A stretch of DNA of 64,000 nucleotides from Siphonodentalium dalli (taxonomy: Eukaryota; Mollusca; Scaphopoda; Gadilida; Siphonodentaliidae), in assembly GCA_032622095.1 (NCBI GenBank), contig CP136066.1:6905784-6969783 (forward strand), written 5' to 3'. Of the stretch, positions 23,055 to 33,748 are shown in pieces. The number at the start of each line of letters is the position of its first letter. Positions within the stretch are counted from its first letter, which is position 1. The notes below the pieces were generated by a model. The model saw nothing but the letters and a program-made list of their open reading frames with translations. It made no database searches and was not told the DNA's origin. The translations under genes were made by a program, and so were the position numbers.

Positions 23055-24467
23055 GGCCTAAAAAAAAAATACCTGTGTTTCCACTAACCCGACCGACTGT
23101 TAAAAAAGTCGCCGACTGAGACCATTTTATTGCAAATTAAAAAAAAAAAAATTTAAACTGCTTCTGCTAACCCGACCGACTGCCGAAAAAGTCGCCGACT
23201 GCCTCCAAGTTAATTTAAATTAATATCACGTGGTGCGTTGAGTGGGTACCTTGCCGCAGAAATGCGATGTATACTGCGTCTACAGACAGACAGGAGACAG
23301 TGTCATGTGGTCGGCCGATCGCGAGATCTCGTTGCACGAGATTGACAGATTGTCGGACGGCCTAATTATAACAAGTGCACCGCTGGGCGGAGGTAACACC
23401 CCCGACTGTACAATCAGAGAAACTTTCTGGTTAAGCGCTATAAAAATGCCAGATGTTGTTCTATATTAGCTTCAAATTTGGTCTGGTGCCACAAAAATAG
23501 AAGGAAAACTGAATTTTCTAAAAAAAAAACTGAATTTTTTAAGTCGAAAAAGGGTCATAACTCTCACAAAAATTATCCGATTGAACCGAAATTTTGCCTT
23601 GACCTGTATTGCGATATTGGTAATACACAAAAATACGGGTTTTGCAAATAAACATTCCAAAATCAAGTTATCATCTGGAAACCAAAAAAAGTAGCAGAAA
23701 ACCTGAATTTTCTAAGTCCAAAAAGGGGCATAACTCTGGAAAAAATGGGCGGACGAAACCGCAGTTATGGGGAAATCTTGTCCCCCCCGGCTGGTCTATT
23801 AGCATACCAAAGATCAACTGAATTGAGTTAGCGAAACCAAAGTTACGAGTTGAAACGTTCGTACGGACGGAAGGACGGACGGACGGAGGGCTCCACTATA
23901 TACCCCCAAATCTCCATCGGAGATCGGGGGCATAATAATAATTATTATCACCCAACCACAATTGGCCAATCGGGCTCGATCGTTCGTTTACGTTAGCTGT
24001 CAATGGGCATTCGAAACACCTCTGCTATATTTTCGTAGCGCCGCGGGCGAATGCTGTAATCGGAAATCGTTCCTCGAGAAAATCGCGAATCCCAATCCCC
24101 ACCGTGCAGGCAATCTCGAGTTAATGATTGCATGTAGGCCTAGCTACAATCGGATTACGGAACTGTTATTGTTACAAATACATTCCGTTTGATCACTGAA
24201 CAGTGGTCATCGGCACATGAGACCAGTGGTCACCCATGAGCGTCGACTTGCAAAAATTACAAAAAAACTGTGACTGCCTCTACTGATGCAAACTCAAATT
24301 GAACAAATGAGTAATGTTGCTTGATCATGAATCGCAGACAAATATTATCCCAAAAAGTTGCCCCGCCAAAATAGGTTTAAAAAACAACAACAAAAAGTTT
24401 ACCTACCTACCGACCCAACATTTTTGGGACCCCGTTAGCGGAAACACAGGTATTTTTTTTTTAGGCC
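23055..24467. mobile_element. PIF/Harbinger-like non-autonomous element (1.4 kb)
   Basis: Ends GGCCTAAAAAAAAAA then TACCTGTGTTTCC, inverted at the right. TAA at 23052-23054 and 24468-24470. The uninterrupted form AAATAAACAAAGATG can be reconstructed from the flanks and is seen nearby. The inside includes another bivalve-type repeat at 23490-23935; no transposase was recognised. Confidence 0.82.
23490..23935. repeat. GGGGCATAACTCT-type dispersed repeat
   Basis: AAAGGGTCATAACTCTCACA, CCTTGACCTGTATT, TTATCATCTGGAAACC and a (GGAC)n tail at 23868-23890. Related to 26060-26820. Confidence 0.65.
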
Positions 24468-24699
24468 TAAACAAAGATGAATAACTCTAGAATTAAAAAT
24501 CAGAACAAAACGATGGAACCCTCTATTTAATGTCCTCATAGAAGTGAACATCCATACCTAATTTTATTGAGATCAGAGCACTACTGTTCAAGTTATGACA
24601 TGAACAGACACCGGACGGACGTATGGTACGACACACGCACGGACGGACAGGTGCAAAACAGTATACCCCATTTTGCTGTATAATAACAGGATGCATACA

Positions 24700-26030
24700 A
24701 TAATCAGTAATATTTACATAGCCCGTATCTGTTACACTAAATACTGTTCAGTGATTGGTCAACTGCCAATTGGGTCACCCGTTTTATACCCCAATAACAC
24801 ATACAACATGAACACAACATAAATTGTTGACATAATCTGACCTAATTATTAAAAGCAGTCAGCAGATTAATTGGGTGTGATTTTAAAAGTTCAGCCAAAT
24901 TGCATCTGAAGCCAGTTATTTATATCAATCACATTATCATTACTAAGTGTTTAGAAATCTTATATTGGGTGACTTAATATGCTGCGTGGGGTAGTCTCAA
25001 ACTCTCGGCAGATTTTGTGATAATAAATAAAATCAGATTTTTTATGGGATTACATCATCAAAAAGCAAAATAAATATAAAAAATTTGGGGATATGGCGCT
25101 GTGGTCGTTGGGAGAACATTTTGTGATTCGCAGTTCACAAAATGTGCCCCAACGACGACAGCGCCATATCTCCAATAACTCACACACCCACTACATTCAT
25201 TTCTTAAATAAATATCATTTGTATGTTAAAAACTAGAAGATAATAGCAACCACCAAGGGTGCTTATACCTAAGGCAGGTGAATGACGTCATATAATTTTT
25301 TCTATATCCATCAGTGATTTTTCAAGATCGCGGGTATAGATTTTGGAGAAATTGTCACGTGACGTCCGGTTAGATTGCAAAAAACGCGGAATTGGAAATG
25401 AAGCATCACGATAAAAATGAAAGTAACTGCTTCACAACTTATGAAGAATATTTCACATGTGATTTAAGTTTATTAATTTAATTTAGAGCAATTTCGTTGG
25501 TCAGCTTAATGAAAATGAAAAATGAAGAAGTCATGACGATAATCCAGACAAGATTTTAAAATCCACGACACGTCTTGTCAATTTGGCATGTCGTCTCCAT
25601 CGTGACCACTGCATGATGTTACATAAATTATCCTTAGCGTTACGTCGCCGAATAAAGGCAAATTTGATTGCTCCACTACGTGTTACGTACGATTCATATT
25701 ATCTAGATGACGAGTAAATTTGATCACATTCAATTTATCATCTGTATTATAAAATGTATCGTGTTTCACAATGAGTGAGAAAATTGTCAACACGTCATTG
25801 ACATCCGATCTCACAATTTACATATAACCAATCATGAAATGGTGTTCCGCATTACAATGAGTTGTTACATAACTAACAGAATAAAAGGTCGGCCGACCAC
25901 AGTGTCCCGCTTTGTTGATGCCGCTTTGTTAAAGAAATTCGAAAGGGTTAATAATTCCGTAAAGAAATAATTTTTCCGTCATCTATATACATGTTGCACA
26001 TCTCCAATCTGTGGGTAACAATACCCTGAA
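24700..26030. other. Intergenic stretch with one strong palindrome
   Basis: 25089-25172 is a hairpin with about 30-base arms (GATATGGCGCTGTGGTCGTT and its near inverse). The rest shows no coding sequence and no other clear element ends. Confidence 0.5.
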
Positions 26031-26059
26031 GTTTCAAATATCTACGATCAAAACTGTAG

Positions 26060-26820
26060 GAGGAGTTGATTACACCATGAAGGTGCCCTCATACAGAAAA
26101 TTATAAAAAAAATAAGTCGATTGGCCCATAACTCTGGGAAAAATCATTGGATCAAACTCAAATTCGAACTTGACCTGTATTTTGATATGAATGACCCACA
26201 AAAAAAAAGAATTTCCAATTAAACAATCCAAACTTGAGTTATCATCCGGAAACCAAAGAAAAACAAGAAAAAAGTATTTTGTAAGTCGAAAAGCCCATAA
26301 CTCTGAGAAAAATCTTCGGATCAAACTCAAATTCGAACTTGACCTGTATTTTGATATCAATGACTCACAAAAAAACGGAATTTTCAATTGAACAATCCAA
26401 ACTTGAGTTATCATCCGGAAACCAAAGAAAAAAGAAAGTAAAAAAAAGTCCATAACTCATAAAAATCATCGGATCAAACTCAAATTCGAACTCAGCCTGT
26501 ATCTTGTTATGACTGATCCACATAAAAACGGTATTTGCAATTAACGGATCCAAACTTGAGATATCATCCGGAACCTAAAAAGTGAGAAATTTTCTAAGTA
26601 AAAAAAAAAGTTGAAAAAAGGGAAATAACTCCATAAAAGAACATCAGATCAAACCCAGAATTGCAGAGCACATGTGTTCTTGGTTGAGACACCTACATAC
26701 CAAGTTTCAATCAAATCGGATGATCATTACTGGAGTTATAACTCCGGACGGACGGACGGACGGTACGACGCACGCACAGAAGATTACAATAGTCCCCGAA
26801 AATAAATTTTACGGGGGACA
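26060..26820. repeat. GGGGCATAACTCT-type dispersed repeat with tandem modules
   Basis: Three to four modules near 150-190 bases, each with CCCATAACTCTG, GGATCAAACTCAAATTCGAA, TTGACCTGTATTTTGATAT and TTGAGTTATCATCCGGAAAC. Ends in CCGGACGGACGGACGGACGG and a short ACGGGGGACAAT tail. The open frames at 26070-26553 are by-products. Confidence 0.7.
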
Positions 26821-27140
26821 ATGAAATGGTACCCAGTCTGAGAGATGACCAATGGAATTAAGGGATTCCCATCAATACAGAATCACAATTTCAGACGTAA
26901 ATCTGACAATATTATGTCAGAGACTAGCTGCAACACTCCTGCAAATTGCCAGAATTGTGAAGCACATGAATAATTATGAATCAATTAGTGATGTGTGGTT
27001 TTACGGTTTCTCGGTTTTCTGTCGGTTTTATTTCAAAACCAAACCACAAGATACCGATATATTCTATAAAACCTGTTCTTCCTGCTTCAATTAACCGACA
27101 CCACTGGTTGCTGAATTGTCGCTTTTACAAGACGTGTGGT

Positions 27141-28029
27141 CAGGGACCAGCCTAGACCTGATTTTCAGGGCGAAGTGACTTCTCTCTGTCACAAAAATAA
27201 GGTGAAGTGGGCGTTCAATAGGGCAAAGTGGTCTTTTCAAAATCTACCTGTACAATAGTCACCTATAATAGCTATATGACGAAAATAGGAGATATCATGT
27301 AATATCTATATTAAAACGGTGAAACAATTGTTCAAATATGGAATCTTTATGTTCAAATCATGACTCAACATGACTCAATAACTATGAATAATCTCCAAAC
27401 ATAATTGTGAGAGAATGGTAGAATTTTATATAATAATTTTGGCAGAACAGCAGTTTTACAACCGCTTATGAATACAAAAAATAATAATAAATTAAACAAT
27501 GCTTATGATTACGAAAAAAATTGCTGTCAATTTACGGTAGAACGAAACGAAATCTTGAATATTCTCACTTATTATTAAGTTAGGTGTAGATATTAATATG
27601 TTACACAAATGAATTTGTGTTCAAAGTTGTTCTGGCCTTCACAAAGGGTTGATGAACTGACACATGTTAGGGTGTATGAGTTGTAATCTTCATCTATTGG
27701 ATTCGGAAGGTGTGATATACAATCGTCACTGTAGACACCTTATACAATGTTTTCACAGCTGTCTGCAATCAACGCTAAGGTGTGAATAGGCCCCCAAATC
27801 GGATTAATATAGATGTTAATAAGAATTATGGTGTTTTATCAGACCCTATGAATGGATAACTGGGTTCAATCAATGTTGGCAGTAAATTAGAAGGAATATT
27901 TCGCCGATTTTCATTGGTCAAATTCAGAAATTTCAGGGCGACTAAAACTTCGCCCAGCTGCAAAATTAGGGCGAAGTGAGCAGGAATAGGGAGACTTCCC
28001 GCCCACATCTCCCTCTCGGCTGGTCCCTG
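27141..28029. mobile_element. hAT-like non-autonomous element (889 bp)
   Basis: Ends CAGGGACCAGCC and its exact inverse. The 8-bp flanks CGTGTGGT (27133-27140) and CATGTGGT (28030-28037) match at 7 of 8. GGGCGAAGTG words lie near both ends. No transposase frame recognised. Confidence 0.78.
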
Positions 28030-28165
28030 CATGTGGTTAGTGTTCTTGTCAGTTGCTATTTGCCACCATTACTAGTAGCAGTTTAAATTTGGAACATTTG
28101 GAGAAATTACTAGAAAATGGCTGGAAATATTATGTCAAATATATAATATTTATAAATAATATTAC

Positions 28166-28435
28166 TTTTTCCTTAAGGGAAGCCCGAAACTGACCTATAT
28201 GGATTACGTCTCCGGCCTTGTGTCAATCAGGAGGGTTAAAATTTTAATGCTGTGCCGACCCACTCACACCCGTGTCCAGATTAGTCTCGCATGAATACAC
28301 CCGCATTCTATCTATTGTCTAGTCAGTTTTTTATTTCCGACTTAATCATGAGATTTGCGAGTCGCGGGGTTGGGAATGGCACCACCATGGGAGGGATCTA
28401 TGATAGTTCAGTTTCGGGCTTCCCTTAAGGAAAAA
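28166..28435. mobile_element. Short inverted-repeat element with CCTTAAGG ends
   Basis: TTTTTCCTTAAGGGAAGCCC and its exact inverse. The symmetry extends outward through GTAATATTATTTATAAATAT on both sides (to about 28144 and 28457). About 150 internal bases (28195-28330) match the right end of the next element, inverted. Confidence 0.7.
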
Positions 28436-28459
28436 GTAATATTATTTATAAATATTATA

Positions 28460-31400
28460 TTTTTCCGCCAAGGAGAAGCCCTCAACTGAACTATATGGAT
28501 TAGAATGCAAGCCCAGGAGGAGGCACGAGCAATAAAGTTAATTAATATCCAAATTCGATGGGAATGTACTCTTCCGAAACAGGATTCATGTAAATGTGAT
28601 TTAGTCATGAATCAGATATGATTATGTTACGTGAAAGAGCTCCCAATTCAGATTACGACATTGCTCAAATGTGTACCGCCCGCCCCCCTTGTTTTTGGAA
28701 TAAACATCCCAGGTAGTGCCATATAATTCATGCTAGCGAGACAACCGAGCAAGTATAACTTTGCTGCATCCTATTCTCTTTGTTATCTTCTTCGCTCTCT
28801 CGACAGTTCACATTATGAACTGATGTCACATGCAGCCATTGTGTATGCCATAAGATATCAGAATGCTTATGATACACCAGGGAGCAAATTAACTGGAATC
28901 GCATGGCGATTTGCCACTGAAATGTGGATACCGGTAATAGCGAGGAATTTTTTATACATGTATGATGTTATAAAAATGCTATCTAATCATGTCAATGTGA
29001 GATTATTTGCTAATCAGATATCGAAAGTAAATTGCTCCCTGTGATACACAAACCAGATATAAAAATGATATGCTGCAGATATCATAGCGAGGTAGGAGGT
29101 TTCATTATATCATGCCACACATCTGTACTCCAGCCTCGTATAATGTAGAGAGCAGGGAACGCCATCATGATCCAAGGTATCATTGCATACCAGTATATAT
29201 GGGATTAGAGAACACCACTGAGGACTTGATGAACAAGCATAGAAGCATCAGTGATCTATGATGGCGTACATAACGAGTGTCGGGTACATTTCGAAATGAT
29301 CAAATGTAGCAGAATGATCAAAATTGCAAAATGACCGGTGAAGGAGTGGCCTGGAGGTATCCCGAAGGTATTACGATTCCAGGAGATTGGACCCCATCGT
29401 GTGGAGATGTGGGCCACTGCACCGTGGGGAAGAGATAGAAGGCTGGTTGGTGCAGCTCTTGGAGGCACGCAACAAGTCTTCCCCACCCAGATCATTCAGC
29501 CTTTCTTTCCTACCGGTGAAGGAGTGGCCTGGAGGTATCCCTAAGGTATTACGATTCCAGGGGATTGGACCCCATCTTGTGGAGATGTGGGCCACTGCAC
29601 CATGGGGAAGAGTTAGAAGGTTGGTTGGTGCAGCACTTGGAGGCACGCAATAACAAGTCTTCCCCACCCAGAACATTCAGCCTACCGGTGGAGGAGTGGC
29701 CTAGAGGTATCCCGAAGGTGTACGATTCCAGGGGAGTGGCTGGACCCCATCTGTGGAGATGTGGGCCACTGCACCGTGGGGAAGAGGCAGAAGGCTGGAG
29801 CAGCTCTTGGAGGCACGCAACAACTCTTCACTTCCCCACCCAGAACATCCCCCAAAGGCTACAGTGCTGGATCTTTCCTGACTGAGATAAATACTTGTAC
29901 TTATCGCAGATTGTTGAATTAAATGAAGCAATATAAGATATCAACCTGTATCCTCATCCTGTACAAAATCACTTACCAGCGGAACATCAGAATCCTCGTC
30001 CGACAGTGTGCCTGGCGACCCACTGTCGACCCGCGATTCTTGCTCATCGTCGTCAAACCTGCCGACGCCACGCGATGCAGAGAAGCATGTCAAGATCGAC
30101 GCCAGCCAACAGAATTGGCTGCATCAGGTTGGGATACCAGACTGTGGAAGAGGCCTACTCTGAAATGGTTCGACGCAAGACAAATGCTCTTGCATTTGGG
30201 ATAAGTAGCTATGTCCTGTCCAAGGTCACCCCCTCAAATTCTGGGGCATCATCAAGCTGCGCCCCCAAGGCCAGAGGGAATAAGTTCTGATGAGCCATTT
30301 GATCAGAGGAAGCCCCTTCCATGGAATCCCCCAAATGCAGGTGGTCCTGACCAAACTGGAATAAATGTCGATGACATACCACTATGATCACATGACGGCG
30401 GAGGAGCAGGCCCGGATGTATCCCGAAGGTATTACGATTCCAGGGGATCGACTGGACCCCATCTTGTAATGATGTGGGCCACTGCACCATGGGGAAGAGT
30501 CAGAAGGCCATTTGGCTGGTGCGCTATGTCTATGAGAGCAAGAGCGTCACGTGACGAGTCTTCCCCACCCAGAACAGCCGCCAAAGGCTACTCCCAGGTG
30601 CCCAATAATTGTGGTGGCCTATAAACAGATCTTCGTGGCAGGAATCCAGGCCGAAATCAAAATACTGATGGAAATTTCACTCTATGTGGAATAATAGTAT
30701 ATCGATGTGAATTTTTTCGAAATTTAATAATCGTATTGCCACTACCATTAGGCACCTGAGAGAAAGGTACCGGAGCAATCGCCGTGAAGATTGGTTTCCC
30801 GAATCAACCACTTGCAGCACCCGCCTACCATTGGTTCACACTGCCGTAGCAGGACCTGGGGGGCCAGAACTGGTCCTGCCCGAGGTAAAGACTGGTACGG
30901 TTGCTCAAAGTAGGTAATCATTGACTAATATGCCCTTACCCAACTATAACAAGTAATACACCCGTGAATGAGCAACCTGCACGGTGTGTGGCCATCAAAT
31001 TCGAATCATGTTCGACTGCAAGACATGCTGTTAGTTATAACAAAGCAAGGTTAATATACATAACACAATACAACCTAGGTCATTGAGTATAAAGTAAGGT
31101 TAATATAAAATCACGTTATACCCCTGGCCACGTGATCTTACCTGCTATGACAGGTAAGATACTGTCTTTTCTCGTATATGAGGACGATGAGTTCCGAATG
31201 CACATAGGCAAGAACTAGGCGGTTTCCGTTAGGAAAGTGCGCTTACAGCGGACGTGAAGATACGAATGCCTTCATTTTTGGCATGATTGTATCGAATCGT
31301 TATGTCACATAATCAGTGGATATGTGACAATAGACGAAGAGCCATGTCTTGGCCGGTTTCGGAAATATATTGGCAGTAGATGTGCGCAATATAAACGCTG

Positions 31401-33030
31401 CGCATGTAAGCTCGCTTTAGACATGTAACAATACAAATGCAGTCCTTTCTGATATTCTGCGCAATATAAATGTGTTGCATGTAACTGCGCATCATACACG
31501 AGTGAAAGCTATTTGGCAGAATATCGTTTTGATATATGTGGAAATAGAAGTTAGTGAGCCAAGTGATGGTCTCTACTGGAAAGACTATTGGCAGTGAATC
31601 TGGAGCACGTGACAATATGTATTCTGTCTATTTCGCTGTTTGCCGTTAACATTCACTGATGAAACTGCAAAGTATGTCAGTATTGGGATGAAAACTGTTC
31701 ACCATATGTAAGCATACTAGTAGTCAGTTCTGACAGCATACATGAGGCCCTGATACCATATGATTGTCATGTACAATGTATGGAACTATTACGGCGTGCA
31801 ATACATTATTGCAAGCTCGCCCATGCCGAGGCATATTAGAGCCTACGGTAAGATGGCTTAGTGTCAGGCTACAAAGTTTTCACTTCATTGCAGTTGGTGA
31901 ACAATAGTTCGTAGGAACCCAAACTGTACATACATGGATGTAAAGAATGCAACACAATATTTAGAACGTCAGACAACACATCAATTTGAAGTGTGGTTAT
32001 ATATGTGATAACGAATACCATCCCCCTGTTACGGAGTGTTAGTAACTATTGTACTGATGATACAATGAGTTATATGATATTTAATCTTGATAGACAAGGC
32101 AGAATTTTCTAAATACCTTGAAGTCGATGTAATGTGTTATTACATTTGCCATGTGTCTAACAAGACCACGCGCTCATACATACTGGCGAGCGTAGATTCG
32201 CAGGTATTGATCGTTAAAACAATGTTACAGATCGCTCAGTCGAAAGAAATGTGAATTGTCATCTGATAGTGATAACAAGTACTATCTTTCGTATTTATTC
32301 ATGTAAATTATTACAAAGGAGGATATGGCTGTCCTGTGCAACTTTCTGCGAATTAACAGAGCAGTGCCATGTATGATTTGGCAGTATACATTAGGATACA
32401 AAGCAACGGAACTTACGAAATAACCGAAGCGAGTCGACGGAAACTTATGTAAAGTGAAACACGTGTAGCACGAAATTAGGAGATATCGCATACCGTACTA
32501 CATTGCGTCCTCAATTGTAAGTCATGATAGTCATCACGCCGTATGTGTGGCACAATATGCACTATGTGGTTTTGCCACAAGTAAGCTATGTGATTCTTTA
32601 GTCATTGTCAAGATGGCCATCTTAATTCCAATTGTTGGAAGATAAAGCCGTCTTGAGGAAAACAGAAAACACGGAAACAAATTACGGATACAGTGAAACG
32701 AAAAAAGTTCCCGTTTCGGATGTGAGAAATATTAATTAACTATCGGGTACAATAAATTGCAAGTTTGTAATATCAACAATAAATATTGAGTCGATAAACT
32801 CGCAACACAGAAAGATACAACCTTGAGAAAATAGAAACGATCCTGTCCTGGCGAGGAGGAATAAAAACTGACTAGACAATAGATAGAATGCGGGTGTATT
32901 CATGCGAGACTAATCTGGACACGGGTGTGAGTGGGTCGGCACAGCAATAAAATTTTAACCCTCCTGATTGACACAAGGCCGGAGACGTAATCCATATAGT
33001 TCAGTTGAGGGCTTCTCCTTGGCGGAAAAA
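28460..33030. mobile_element. Large inverted-repeat element (about 4.6 kb)
   Basis: Ends TTTTTCCGCCAAGGAGAAGC and its inverse, continuing for over 40 bases (CCTCAACTGAACTATATGGA). The right subterminal 32865-32995 matches 28195-28330 of the neighbour, inverted, so the two are one family. No transposase was recognised; the open frame at 28730-29044 (104 codons) has no signature I know. The right end lies about 200 bases past the FAM50 stop. No target duplication could be read. Confidence 0.65.
29335..29870. repeat. About 175-bp tandem repeat inside the large element
   Basis: Three units begin near 29337, 29515 and 29688 with GAGTGGCCTGGAGGTATCCC and contain TGTGGGCCACTGCACC and TGGAGGCACGCAACAA. 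A detached fourth copy lies at about 30395-30600. Open frames on both strands here arise from the repeat. Confidence 0.85.
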
Positions 33031-33063
33031 TGATACCATCAGCTCTATAAATATAGTCATTGG

Positions 33064-33069
33064 TTTATT
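33064..33069 (-). promoter_or_regulatory. Candidate poly(A) signal of FAM50
   Basis: AATAAA on the minus strand about 170 bases past the stop. It lies in an AAACC-rich repeat tract (33060-33165) similar to 26990-27060, and about 35 bases before the end of the large TIR element. The signal could be real or chance; no downstream GU-rich element was confirmed. Confidence 0.3.
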
Positions 33070-33237
33070 AAGTAAAACCATAACGGAAACCAAAACCTGT
33101 TTTTTCCACAAAAACATACCAAAACCAAAACCGAAATGATACGTTAAAACCACACAAAACTAATTTATATCTGTCCATCGAATGCCATCCCACATTCTGG
33201 ATGGGAGGAAATTAACAAGATAAAATGTTACATGCTT

Positions 33238-33748
33238 TCATTTGACAGTAATTTTCGCAGCGTTTTTGTCTGATACAGTATAATGATCCCAACTCTTCTC
33301 TGGGTCATAAGCTTCCCACCGACTTGCAGGAAAAATATGCTTATTACGATCATACCACGATCGTGAACAGACTTTCCCGGCATGCGATTCGTCCTTCTCG
33401 ACTCGAGCGTCACTAATCACTCTCACATCACAATGAACGTCAAAGTTAAATAAAGGTCCACTTTTACCTCGCGCTTTCGTCACAATGAAATCATAGAATG
33501 AATAATGATGTGGAATTATAAGATCTTCTTTAATGTACATTAGTTGGTCGACAGTCATTGTTTTCATGTCATTGAATTCCTTTCGTAAACTTTCTAAACA
33601 CCGTTGCAGGAATTGCTGAATAGAGTTGCCTTTCCTCATTCTGAGCTGCCGTCGATGGCCGGATCCATCCCAGTAACTGTACGTTATCTCAATCTCCTCG
33701 TTCTTCATATCCTCTTGTTTCTGAACCCATTCTTGTCTCAACTTCTCT
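33238..33748 (-). CDS. FAM50: FAM50 exon 5 (XAP5 domain, stop)
   Basis: 511 nt carrying the whole C-terminal XAP5 domain in one exon. The acceptor is TTTAACAG|AGAGAAG. Visible blocks in order: [80 protein letters not shown] and [12 protein letters not shown]. The chain ends about nine residues past the usual mammalian stop with [11 protein letters not shown] few otherwise conserved positions differ, for example Cys where Asp is usual after NFDVH, and a Cys-Ser pair after HAGKV; these look like ordinary divergence because the frame is clean. Confidence 0.95.

Larger units (their letters stand above)
22190..24690. repeat. Bivalve-type dispersed repeat, interrupted
   Basis: Modules with ATAAACAAAGATGAATAACT, AAATGTCCTCATA, GAACATCCATACC and TTCATTGAGATCCGAG recur, ending in a (GGAC)-rich tail near 24610-24650. 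The Harbinger-like element at 23055-24467 splits it. Confidence 0.65.

Noticed and set aside
28730-29044. 104-codon frame as a transposase fragment of the large TIR element
   Set aside because: No DDE, BED, MYB or other motif could be seen; left unassigned.
29256-30290. Opposed 80-106-codon frames with KEWPGGIPKV-type repeats
   Set aside because: Frames occur on both strands over the same 175-bp tandem repeat and show no protein family features.
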